64,000 nt of DNA from Xylaria sp. FL1777 (Eukaryota; Ascomycota; Sordariomycetes; Xylariales; Xylariaceae), in the NCBI GenBank assembly GCA_022578965.1, contig MU400522.1:434001-498000 (forward strand), written 5' to 3'. Shown here one piece after another: positions 46,101 through 57,942 of the stretch. A program made the translations under genes and the position numbers. Under the pieces are notes generated by a model, which was given only the letters and a program-made list of their open reading frames with translations, was not told where the DNA came from and ran no database searches. Positions within the stretch are counted from its first letter, which is position 1. Each line of letters begins with the position of its first letter.

Positions 46101-49100
46101 CTCGACCTGCCCTGTGTGGAGGGAGGGGATATCGCGGCTCTTATTAGGATTCAGGACCGTCAAGCAGATCGAGTAAGCAATCTGATTTGCGTCCCTCCCC
46201 AGCATGAGAGCTGGGAGATCTGAGCATTGTAATGAACTCGTAGCGAGTTTGGTCGTACCCAACTCCTACTAGTCCTGGGAGGGTGAACACCCCTAGCGTC
46301 ATCCATCTCCATGGGGTTTAACTATCATGTAGTAACGTACGGGCAGCTGACGCGAATGCTGTTGCCACCACGATGAAATCAAGAAGAATAGACTAAGGCA
46401 GTGCAGCCACCCGACCCAAATATTTGGCGAATATTGTCATTGGAACTGCGAATTTCGATCCTTCCATGGTCGACCAGTCGTGAATATAAACAAAGTAGGC
46501 CTGGGAAGTCAACGCACTGGAGCCAATGTTGTCCTTCCCCAATGCTCCTCGGCCGAGGCAGGTAAACCTACTAGGATACCTTTCGAATTTACGGTCATAC
46601 TACAATCGCGCGGGGAGGGCTGGAAGCCTGTAAACTTTCTAATGCCCGACCTGAATAGACTGGAGATTTGGTCTGAAGAGAACCGGGCCGGTAGAATTGT
46701 GATCTAAGAAACCTTTCAAATCGTAGCAGTGCAAATCAGTCAGACTCTGGAAAGACTCTAACTCAAGCACTGTTGCGGTGCAGCCTATCTTTGAATACTA
46801 GTGAGCAGCCAAGAGGTCATTCAGTTTTATGGTTAAGAAAGGTCGTCTCCGCTTTCTGAAGCTAATAGGAATTCCATCTGAACAGTAACGCTTACAAGAT
46901 GTTTCTCGTCATGTTCATCGGTTAGGTTGTTGTCTTTGATGGCCGCATCATACGACTAGTGTTAACTCGGTAGGGATCAATAATAAACTGTCTTGATCAT
47001 GTGGTTGCCGTGCGTAGAAACAGTTGAGGCCAAGGTGATGGTTGGTCTTAACTTTAGCAAATACACCTCAAGGATGCCCAAGTGGAGAGCAATGCTTGTT
47101 AATTAGCTACTGCAGAAGAGTGATTTGGGCCACGCGCGTGCCCGTGCGTAGGTAAAGCTGATTTATCCAGAGCCTTGGGACCAGGCGAATCTGAATGACT
47201 TGGCCGGCCATGCAGGATATAGGTAGACGTGTCGGATTCCCGCGTAGTCATCTACATGCGCACCCATACCATCAAAACATTCGATAGGGCATGGTGCTAC
47301 AGCGCACTACTTGTTTCGGAGATCCATGGGTTTCGAGAAATTTGAAATGTACATCAAACGTCGTCTTGTAGGCAGGGAGACACCATTACTCGCGGAGACC
47401 AGGGGTGCGGCGGGAGCCCGGTTCCCGCAAAGATCCATCGGAGTCTCATGGCGGTGATCCTGAAATGTAGTAGCGGAGATTATGACGCACGCTGGCGTGA
47501 GGGCTTTCAAAGAGCCATAAAACAGATGATTGTTCGTCAAGAAACAGCGACGGCCACCATCTCGGCTCGAGAGGCTAAATAGTACGTGGCCCTACGGGAA
47601 CCGCCAGTGCACAGGAAATACTATATGGGGAGAAACACGCAGAAGCCTGCTTCGAAATAACCGACCCCCACGATGTTGGCACTGGGTTAGGTCCGATTAG
47701 AAATGCATGGAGTTGGAGTTGGAGAAGGCGGCCCGGTGGCTCGCCTCCAACCGTACGCCAGATACAGAACCCCATCGGCATACCATTCTTGTCTGCAGCT
47801 CACTCAGGCCAGCAAGACCCCAGAGATGCTCCGTTTGGCTTGCACCTTGTATACGCTAGGAGGCTTAGGGCTGAAGGGATCACCAGGCGTGTCAGGTCGT
47901 TGCGAGAGGTGGGCACCCAAAGCCGTAACCATACGCGAGACCAACGAAGTAGGAGATGCAGGCCGACATGACGATAGGACATGAAGTGAAGTTACCGACT
48001 CGAGCTGCAACGATAGCGAAGCGTAGCTAATCCATGCTATCGCTCGCTCAGTGGCTCCTAAGTATAGAGTCGTAGGAGTGCGTTGTAATATGAGAAGATG
48101 CCGTAGTTTCTAAAAGAGAACACAGAGCAGGCAGTGAATAAAACACTGGGGTCGTGGAGGTTCGGTAAGTGTCGTGATGATAGTTCGCCGGCCTACCAAG
48201 CTATCCAGCATCATCGGCGAATGGCCCACGAATGGCTTTGTAGGTGTGCCATGTCACAACCCCTCTACCGATATCGGCTGACGCGAGACAAACACGATCC
48301 TTTATTTATACTATACTGTTGCCAATTGGAAAGAAAATACACACAGTAAGTAGAGCGGAGCAGAGCAGACAGTTGCAGTGCACTAAGAGGCAAGGCTGTT
48401 TCAACGAGAGCATCATTTTTGATAGTCATGTCTTAGAGGTACACTATATAAAAAGGCGGGAGTTAAAAACTGCCCAGGTGGCCTTCAATCACCGGTACAC
48501 CACTCGTCTGCCGTGGGAAAGAACCCCTAAGTTCCACTGAAACTACCCCAACACGTACCTGTAATTATACGTAGCCCTAGAGGCAGGCACTGTATGCCAC
48601 CATCTATCCAGGTAACTCCCTGTACGTAGACTCTCTACCTACGTGCCTACATGTAGCGTATATGCACGGCAGTAGGTTAGGTAAGTACCTCCAGAGCGAG
48701 CAGGAGTTCAGGTATACCTACCCGCCCGATAGCAACGCACAGAAGATTACTGGCGCCATGGACGCGGTAACTCGCACGGCACGCTGTTTCCGGAAGATGC
48801 CTGCTTCTCTATCCGCACCTGCGTCGGCCGCAAGGGGCAAGATACCTACCTACGCATACCTGTTCCCGAGCCATCAATCATGTTGATCGGGGGTCGGGGG
48901 GCTGTTCGTTCACCCAGAGTTTCTGAGACGCTGCACATTCTCCGGCAGGCTCTAGGAACGCCATGCCACAACTCTGCTCAAGCCGACTGATAATGTCTGA
49001 CCTCTGTCTCGAGTCGCACAGCATCCGGCTTGCCTCATCGCAACAACTGATGGCTCAGGCTACCGTAATGCCAGGAACCTTTTTTCTTGTGCTGTCACTA

Positions 49101-50139
49101 GCCCAGATGCACAGTGACGAAAGCTCTCACCATCCCAACCCGCTCTAGTGTACCTGAACCGCTCAAGGCCCGACCCCTAGCATGCTGGAATACCTGATAT
49201 GGAAAAGGGGGGGATTGTCGAGCCTATCACTCAGCAGCGTCAGGATTGATGTCGAGGTACGGTAGAACAAGGCCCGAGTGAGGGAGAAAGACGGATAGAG
49301 GAAATGTCACTTTGACAAACAACGGTGTATGCAGATGCAGATGTCGGTAGCTGTAGTCTGGGTACAGCTAGATTTTGCTGGGTAGGTAATGAAATGAAAT
49401 GTATACCGATATGTGACTGGAAAATATGCTTACTCGGTGCCAATACGGCCACAACTCCAGCTGTAAGTATCGTGTATGCGTACTACGTAGGACTTGGCTG
49501 CACCATTTGTACGTAGTAGCTTTGAGAATTCATTATTAATTGGTTATTCATTTGTCGCTCCGAAGCCCATTCGTCATTCGTCACTTGGTCTATGTTATCA
49601 CACACGTCTTTTGGCGCCTCCACTACCCAGCTCCCTAGCCGATCTGACCACAGGAGATTACATGTAGAGGGGAGCAGACGAGAGGCTGCATCGGTCGGGA
49701 ATAGCGGAGTCAACACTGTTTCTGTACAGTACCAGAAACTGTCCTATAGCGTACCCTACACTACTGTAGGTGGTAAAGTAAGGTATTTGCTGCTGCGAGG
49801 AGGGGTGCTTGTAACATTCATTGTTACCTACATTATGGAAGTCAGCGAGAGACAGTTGCATGGGATCTTGACTCAATATCTGTGCTTTGATAGGAGGGAC
49901 CAAGATTAAGTGAGGTGAGACGCCTGTCGAACAAACAGATTTGGGCAGATTGCGGGCCAATACACATGCCCAAGCCTACCACGGGTGAAGCGAAAAGTGA
50001 CCTCGATTTGGGTCATGTTCTGACCGCTACCCAGTGTTTGCGTGTACAAGTGTGTGGTTGGTATTGCTCTATTACTGTATGTACCTGGAATTTTACAAAG
50101 CTTATTAAGTTAAAAAAAAACAAGAAAACAAATACATAG
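40178..50139. other. Ten-kb gene-poor block, no supportable gene
   Basis: The left end is the promoter and leader of the SLC35F-type gene. Beyond about 40.9 kb I find no frame with a recognisable domain, signal peptide or convincing splice chain. The longest stop-free frames (for example 41012-41371 plus, 119 codons, Asp/Asn/Thr-rich; 45900-46262 minus, 120 codons; 44215-44517 plus) are within chance expectation, and when extended they show stops at about the random rate. Short protein-like runs occur around 42170-42300 and 47300-47450 but cannot be joined. The block may hold old, strongly mutated sequence. A near-duplicate GTGCCAAGTGAG sits at about 42691-42715. Confidence 0.45.
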
Positions 50140-52664
50140 GTATATATGCAGACAAGGCGGCCCTCGCGAGTTCGGAAACGCCTTTTATTAGCCCTTATTA
50201 GTTACAGGTATAATTGTCTTTTCTAAGAACGTTCATCTTTTGATTCCATAGGACTAAATACCTACCAAGTCATGGATCTGCCGGTATAAGAAACCAAACA
50301 ATTGTAACCACCTCTTTTTATCAGTCGTGTAACGTTTCTACGGCGGCTCTGATCTGTAGCCATTTACTCGGGTGAATCTGGATATCGAAAACTACTTTTA
50401 CAGACGAAAAAAGTGTATTACTATCGTGAAGTAATATAGTTATTTACACAGGGTATACACTACTAGATAGCTAACTATCCATGTAAATATATCCCGTTTA
50501 ATGTACCCAGGTAGCTATAATTCTAGCAGGGCTACTTATTTATATACACCTGCCTAATAACCCTACAGGGGCAGCTAAAGAAGGAATCATTACCCATATA
50601 GTTCGTTGCTTGCACATATATTAGGAAGACCGTAAAACTAAGTGGGGAACATGGCTGGTGTAGAAGTGTTGCACGGCGTGTTCAGGTAAGCTTAAAAAGA
50701 AACCGCAATAGTGTATGTGAGGCCAGGAGCAGTGCAATACCACGTTTATTAGAAACTTGCTGTAAATATAACTACCTAGTTGTACATAGTCAGCCTCTTC
50801 CTTTACCTTATTCTTGACATCTACCTACAAATACCTAGGTATGTACCCAACATGTCGATCTGCCCATCTCGCCATGTGACCAACATTCGCTATCAGAATA
50901 GGGGGGTTACTAGGTAACAAACAGTACAGGATTTCTCCTCAGTACCTATCTCCATATCCTAAAATTGCACTGGGACCACCACGCCGATGAACATTGACTA
51001 AAAGAAAGACCATCTTTGGCTCTTTGGCTATGTACCTATTGCGAGATATACTACTTATAATATGGAGCACCTTAGGTGCTAATTATCCTTACACTATATG
51101 TACCTACCTAGCAGGTAGATACTCTTGTAATTACACTACTGATTCAAGGTGTTTTATCTTTGCTCTACGCCAAGTCTTTGTGACCGCGCGTGTTTTTTTT
51201 TTATTTCAATCATTTCTGTTTCCGCGCAACCATGTAGTATACTTATATCCAGTGTATTTGTCTTCACTGGACTTTTTGATTAGCTACCTAGGTATTACTA
51301 TTACCTCTCAAGGTACACTACCAAGGTACTAAGTATCTAGTATCACACCACAACATTTATAATACAGTTTTATACTAGCAGAACCTCGTACTCTTATACC
51401 CCTCAATTGGTAACGCAAAGAGATTGGAGACTGGAGGCTGCCCCCCCTTTTTCAGGTACCTCAGGTACCCGTACAGCGCTATAAGAAAGAGCGCCCTTCC
51501 AGAAAATAACGATAGGTATAAGTAGGTATAGTGTACACACTACATGTACGTGGAGAACAGAACATAAAGGTACCTCCCTTAGTACCTATCCTACCTATAC
51601 TAAGTAAGGTGACCGACTAAACCCTGGCAGCCCTGGACCCATTCCACGTCGGGTCTGGTCTTGGCTTGGTCACCCCCATTTTTTCCCTTTTATCTCCTCC
51701 CATTTCTTCATTAGGCCCTGGACCCCGTCGCTAGCTAGTCTTGTCCGCCTGCACAGATTAGTAGACCCCCGGCCCCATCATCAAGCGCGGCGGCTGTCGT
51801 CTCCGATAATTTCTCTTGATTTCCCAATACCACCTGTTATTACTACTGCGACCTCTCCTGTCCCTACAGAAAAGTAATAATTGCACATACAGTAGGATTT
51901 CCCCGTTTCCGTGTCGCCTCCCCTTTTCCCTCCTCTCTCCTCTCACCCGCACTCCCCCCCGGGCCCTGTCTGCTAAGAAGTGCAAGTCTGCATGCGCGTG
52001 TGCGTGGTGCTGTCCCTTCTTTTTTTCCCTTCCTTTTTTTTACTCCCTCTCAACCTTCTCCGAGGGGATCTGGAACGCTCTGTGTCTCATATCTCGAATC
52101 TGGACTAAAGGACTCAAGGACTTCGGTAAGTCGCTTTGCGAAAGACATGTCGCTCTCTTCTCCTCCATCTCTCCGGCCTGCCCCTATTTATTTAGCGCAT
52201 CTCGTCTTTCTCGAACTGGCGCGGTCCAGAGCAACGGGAGCGGTCAGCGAGCGGGCGAAAGCCGAGGTGAAACCGCAAGACTTGCTCCTTGATGGGTACA
52301 TGCCGACAATAATCAGCACTTGGAAAGCTTGACGCGGAGGTCCATACGACTGGTCAACCAAGACGACCTTGGCGGCGTTGCCTACAAACATAGCACGGCA
52401 CGCCACGCCACGGCAACCGCTCACCGCAACTATCTCGGGTCGCGCGCAAATATCGCCAACGATCGATTTCGTACAGCCATCATCTGCTCTCAGCACCGCT
52501 GCATTACCGAGTTGTTTACCAAGCATAACAGTGTTGACCATACCGCTAATACATATCCTTTAACCCAGACCATTCTTGTACTACCTCTCTCAGAATTGCC
52601 ACGTTTCCTTCGCCACGATTAGCCTGTCACCTTCTCGTCCCCCAGGTGACAAAGACCAAAAAAT
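50140..52664. promoter_or_regulatory. Intergenic with TACCTA words, then a pyrimidine-rich leader
   Basis: 50.1-51.6 kb is AT-rich with repeated TACCTAGGTA-like words (for example 50833-50841 and 51286-51294). From about 51.65 to 52.2 kb the plus strand is strongly C/T-rich, as is usual in promoters and leaders of filamentous ascomycete genes; it precedes the five-exon gene starting at 52665. A CAG|G acceptor-like site at 52641-52645 suggests that the leader could be spliced. Stop-free frames inside the C/T-rich part reflect composition. Confidence 0.4.
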
Positions 52665-54382
52665 ATGGCCCAATATTACGGAGAATCCCAATGGCCTGGT
52701 GCCGGCCCAGCTGTTCCTCCTCCACAGAGCACGTGGGATCATCAGACGCCACCGCCCCCACGGTCGTCAGGTATATTTTCAACAAGATAGAGTACTGTTG
52801 GTACAGAAAGTTCATGTCAACTAACAAGTCGTAGGCGCTAATTCTGTCGTTCCGCGCGACGAATCAGCAGCATTCTCCCACCAAATAGAGGGTACGTCTC
52901 AACATCTAACGCGACTATCATGATATCAATACGTGGAATGCAAACTACGCTGGATGATAAATGTTGCCTATGATCTCTAGCAAACTATCGTCTGGGCGGC
53001 AGTAGCGAAAGCTGCTACGGACTCGGCTGTTTTGGGCTATGGAATATTTATCTGATCGGGCCATACAGCTAACATCAGTTTTAGAGGTTGAGCGAGCGAT
53101 AGACAACCTGGTTAAGAGCGGGAAGATGTTCGTTCCACCTGGCCGGCGTGAGTTCCCTCAATATCTAAGCGACCAATGGAGCGCTCAATATGCGCACACT
53201 TGAATTCCTCCGCTTGCATACACCGGGGAGCATGGCTAATTGAAATTTAGATGGTCGTGTTTCGTCTGGGCATCATGGTCCGCGCCACTCGATGGAATTC
53301 GCTGAGCCCCGAGCTGGCGGCCATCTTGGTCCGAATCTACAGAATTTTTACGCCGCTCAACGCCACCAGTCTTCACGAGGATCCAACGAGGCGGAGCAGA
53401 TGATGCAGGCCAAGCGGAGGATGGCGGCTCAACGGGAGCGAGAGCTTCGCAACTATCATCAGGAGCAGCAATACAACCGAAGTAGGCCTCCCAGCTCTGT
53501 ATAGCACAAAAATTTGCATCAAAATCAAAAGAAAAGAATTCTTCATGCGGAGCCTAGGTGTTGCTTTGTTGGCGACATCATATCCGTCTTCATCCTGAAA
53601 TCGTGTAAAGCTGTCGCCGACTTGCCGTCATATGTCCTTACAATACCGCCTACCCTATCGTGTTTTCCATGGATGCTGGCTAACTTGACATCGGTTTAGA
53701 TACCGTCGTTGACATGTCTTACAATGGCAAACCTGACCGCGCTCTTAGTCCTGGCAGCCTATCAGAAGACGAACGTCGTGATTTGATCCAACGTCAACGC
53801 AGCGCTCTATATGGCGATGGCCAATACGATGACGCGGGCACCAGTCGACCTGGCGTCCCTGGGTTGTCTACGACCTCCTCTCAGCGTGGTCCATCTCCGC
53901 TCGCTTTCGATTACGGACGTCCGTCCGCTAGTGTCGCCGAGGGTGTATCGCAGCCAGGCGACTCTCAAGCTCTATCACGAGCCAATAGTAATGCCAGCCC
54001 TCAGTCCAACCCACCCGCCAATATCGGGGCCAATCGTACTAGCAATTCATCACCGACTGGCGGGTCCCCTCCTCGGGCTGGTTCAACATCTCGACCAGGT
54101 CAGTCAGGCAGCGTAGTGGCACCAATCGGGACTCGACCATCAATCAGTTCGCAGGTAACCAACCCAGCCTTGACTAAGTCATCCACGACTCCTCTTCCCT
54201 CTCCCTTGAGTCATGGTATTTCCGCATCAGGAAATGGCGATGAAAACAATCATCCCCCAACATCAGGTGCTTCCGGAAATCCAGCCAGTGCCGCAGCCGA
54301 CGGGTACAATGGATGGGGGAATCGCTCTGGGGTCTGGGGGAACAAATCCAGTCTCGGGGTCCAAGCGAGCGTTTGGGGTTAG
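52665..54382 (+). CDS. Conserved fungal protein, Gln/Pro/Ser-rich, five exons, unknown function
   Basis: Exons 52665-52770, 52835-52891, 53085-53147, 53251-53481 and 53700-54382 (379 aa). All introns are GT..AG, three have CTAAC-type branch words, and phases fit throughout. The protein starts MAQYYGESQWPGAG and is Pro-rich. A short conserved-looking helix, FSHQIEEVERAIDNLVKSGKM broken only by splice joints, follows in exons 2-3. Exon 4 has LQNFYAAQRHQ and a charged helix EAEQMMQAKRRMAAQRERE (coiled-coil-like). Exon 5 begins with a second charged helix (SEDERRDLIQRQRSALYG), continues as a Ser/Pro/Asn-rich disordered tail and ends in a Trp/Gly-rich motif (GVWGNKSSLGVQASVWG). I know this pattern only as an uncharacterised filamentous-ascomycete family and assign no function. 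Each exon's small size makes the model depend on splice choices, but the phases agree at all four joints. Confidence 0.72.
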
Positions 54383-56950
54383 GAGACAAAACATCGCATT
54401 GAGGATCATGACGAGTAGGAACTGGTCTAGAAATAAGGTGGTGAAAACCGCCAGAGAGTCTATATGGTGTTTGGGTCGGATAGTTACTAAGGGGCAATGG
54501 GATAAGATATCCTGCATCAGCATGGTGTTCAGGCCTTTGACGACACATCATACGGAAACGCACAGGTCTTTTGGGGGCAGCAACAGGGTGGATTTTGTTT
54601 TCTGGAGTTTCTGTTTCTATTCCTCTCTATTTTCGGATCCAAAGCTACAAACAACAAACGGCCTTTTTTCCGTCACGATGATATAAGCGTTCCTCTTCGC
54701 TAGGCAAACTGTCCATATTTTCTAGAGGCGACGGTAGGCCGAGGAGACCGAATCATTTGCGACCAAGCGAAAATTGCATCCAGGACACTCAACGGCATCT
54801 GGACGGTTAAGGTAAAGGGCATCGTGGCGATCTGCTTTCTGTTGTTTGGGTACCAACACCACCAACAAGGATGGCGGTTTTTTTGCAACTGGAGTTGTCG
54901 TGCATACCTCATCTCATCGGTAACTTATTTAGGAGGGAAGGAGGTTCAACGCGGATGGAGTTGTGTTTCGAGTTATTACTCTTGTTGACGAATACTTGAC
55001 GGTCGGTAATGTGCAAGAATAGGGGATGAGAGAGAGAGAAGGGAAGAAATTGGAGAAATTGAGGAAAGAGAAAAAAGAAAAAGGGAAAGGAAGGGTCTTG
55101 GTTGTGTCACCGGGTTTCAGCAATTTCCATTTCTGTGTAAAAGAGCATTAGGGCAGAGCAGTGGTGTTTTTACTTGACTTTTCTAGTCTGGGAGGTGATT
55201 GGGACGGTCAACTGGTGGCAAACGGCGGAGTTTTTTTATTTTGACCTTCTCCCTTTTCATTTCTCATTTGCATGAAGGAGTTGAGCAAAGAGTTGGGCTT
55301 TGTTTCCTTGGCCAGGTAACCACCCCTCCAGTTCGAAACTGATTTTTCTTGTCATGTGTGTCTCGCGACTCCTAGTGTTGGCCGAAGCTCATCGTCTGGA
55401 GCGAAAGCTGAGGGCCTATACGGTAAAATGAATAAAATAGAAACACGAAACATTCCTAGGGGGCAAAGCGCATCGCTTTACTTGTGTCAACGTATTCCCT
55501 CTTGTTGTCGTGTCTTCGAATACCCTCCTCACTTGAATATGAATACCTCGTACTTGGTACTGACAACTCCAGAGATGTTGAGTAGCGAGTGTAATTAAAC
55601 TGTGGCCTCGTGGTTTATACTCACTGCCATTCATCATATAGATCACCGTGTTACACATCGGACAAGGAGAAGACTTTCGAGGTGAAAGTCATTGACTAGG
55701 ATAGGTATGTACGTATGTCTCCCACCTCACGTGTTCAGACATGAATAGAGAGGCAGTGCCTTGCAAAGAATAAGCGTAGATATTAGAGCTGATATGTGCC
55801 TAGAATATGAAGGAGGAATGTAGCTGAGGAACAACCAACCCGAACACCGACGAGTAACCACGAACATGTGTTTCTTCCTCTGGTACGCGAGGGGCTGGGC
55901 AATCTAGTTTCGTCGTTGATACCGAACCTGACAAGTAAACCCAAAGAATGTTTCGGTAATAATTTCGGTCAGTGAATAGTTGTCTTGACTCTACCTAGTC
56001 ACTCTGCGTGATGTTGTATCCTATACTTGCTGTTTGTAGAGGATGGGATGATATGAAAGCCGAGTTACTGGGGACTGTCGAGGGTTGGTCTCGATATAGA
56101 AGTAGGAGACTGAAGGCAAGAAGGTGAGAAGAAGATTTATGCTTAAGTATATTTCAACGGGGGATGATTGTTGGTGTTGCATGAAGAGCTCCGGCCCCTT
56201 TTGTGGCTAATCCGTAGCTATTATAGATATATTCAAGGTCATACCGCTCTGCTCCCTTTTTGTTCCGGAGTTTAGTATCGTGATATATCCCTACTTAATT
56301 TCTACCAGGAACGGAATCGTTACGTATCTTAATACTGATGTACCTTGTTGTTATGAAAAGATGAAAAGGAGCAGGGTGTTAAGAGTTATCTCCTCGGTTG
56401 GTGACTGTAACCTGATGTTCCGAGTGTAACCCAGGCTCTAATAGTTACCTAAGTAGGACTTGACGTTCAAATTAGCTGAGCCTGCCGTTACTGCTTAGTC
56501 AAGAGGGAAACATGCAGAGGATCTAGTCGCTGCGGATGCGTAATAAAGCCTCCCTACGGGGCTGCCGGGAGGCAGCCGTGTCTTACCTATTAGGCTACTA
56601 ATTCCGTACGACCAACACTGCTGTAGCACGCAGCGCGGGAATTCGTCATTTGGTTACATCGTGTCACCTTGCTGTGATGTTCCCCCAAGACAGTTCGGTG
56701 TGCCCGTGAAACCAGTATACACCTGCAGAGACACGGCACGGCACGCACCTCGGTGACACGGACTGTTGGCCTAGGAAATATGTTGTGCTCTTGATAGTAG
56801 CGCCAACGGAACTTGGTATTGATTTCGTACCTGGACATTCTTTAGTCTGATTGTACAATATGAGCATTGATTTTTGGCCAACAACGCCGGACTCCACGCC
56901 TCATGATCATGCAAAAAAGCAACATAGAACAAGCACTCCACTGCCAGTAA
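54383..56950. other. Intergenic between convergent genes
   Basis: 3' flanks of the five-exon gene and of the AhpC/TSA-type gene. A purine-rich tract lies at 55021-55097 on the plus strand. A tRNA-like, hairpin-rich fragment at 56530-56610 is described under findings. No protein gene recognised. Confidence 0.45.
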
Positions 56951-57942
56951 TCAGAACCCGAGAGTCGCAGCAGCCGCATCCAGATCCATGAGATCATCTG
57001 CGCGCGACGCCTTTGCAGCCCACACCACCGTGCCCCGTTTATCGATAGCGAAGAGACCGGCTTGTTGCCACTTGTTGCCCATCACAGTCGAAGGACCGGA
57101 GGTGTCAGCCTCGCTGTCAGCCTCAATATCTCTTATGCTGCCTCTTCTACCCTGGCTCCTGGTACTTAAACCGGTGCCCGCCCTCTTAATGCCTGCGCCA
57201 TTCTTCCCTGCGGTCAGATGGTCTGCGTTACCGGTCCGCTGGATCGCATCTGCAACCTTGATACCAAGCCACCCCTTCTCTTTCCACCCTTGGACTTGAG
57301 TTGTAGGATTGAACATATACCAGATATTCCCTAGTCCCAGTCCCCATGCCGCATAGATGGCGCGATCCTCGTCGATTACGACCTCAACGTTCCATGACCC
57401 GCCCAGTATGTCGATCCACTTGCGCGTCGCCGCCGCCGAGGAATGCGACACTGCGATACACCTCAAACTGCCCTGTTTCTTGCTCGCGAGGGTGCGCAGG
57501 GCGAGGAAGGACTTTTGTGCGACTGCGCAGAAATGTGAGTCATAGACGGACGCGAGCAGGAGGCGGCCTGCATAGGTAGGTATGTATGCAAATGTTAAGA
57601 AAACTTACAAGCACAGCCGACGCATCGCAGGAAGAGCACGATGACAGGTCGGCCACCACTCAGTTCGAGCTGACGGTCGCGGTCAAGAGGAGCAAGATCG
57701 CCTGGCTTTGGGCACTCGGCAGCAACGGGCACTGGGGGTGGGAGAGGCGAAAGCCATGCCTGCGCAGTGAGCGGCAGCTTTCTCTTGCTCATCCACGCCG
57801 GCCAACCCGAATCGCTCGAGTCACCTACATCGCCGAGACCAGAAATAGGGCTCATATCCTTTGCGGATGAGGAGAAGTCGAGGGCGTCGCTTGACAGCCC
57901 TACCTTCTTCATCGCTAGCTTTGCCGTCAAGCTCGAGAACAT
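56951..57942 (-). CDS. AhpC/TSA-type thioredoxin-fold protein
   Basis: Minus-strand exons 57942-57609 and 57522-56951, joined across an 86-nt intron (301 aa). The AhpC/TSA (peroxiredoxin-like) fold reduces peroxides or disulphides through cysteine chemistry. After about 75 variable residues come PGDLAPLDRDRQLELS, then the strand RPVIVLFLRCVGCAF with Cys107-x-x-Cys110 at the expected active-site position, then the helix QKSFLALRTLA and the strand SLRCIAVSHSS. The later GLGLGNIWYMFNP and GLFAIDKRGTVVWAAKASRADD match the end of the fold, where the substrate region is normally followed by G.F.ID..G.v.w. A low-complexity insert (about 235-265) with basic and acidic Ser-rich residues separates these two parts. 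The acceptor nearest the conserved AQKSF reading was chosen; an earlier AG would break the frame. The physiological substrate is unknown. Confidence 0.85.

Noticed and set aside
51816..52332. 158- and 110-codon frames upstream of the five-exon gene
   Set aside because: They fall in a pyrimidine-rich leader or promoter; composition alone opens the frames.
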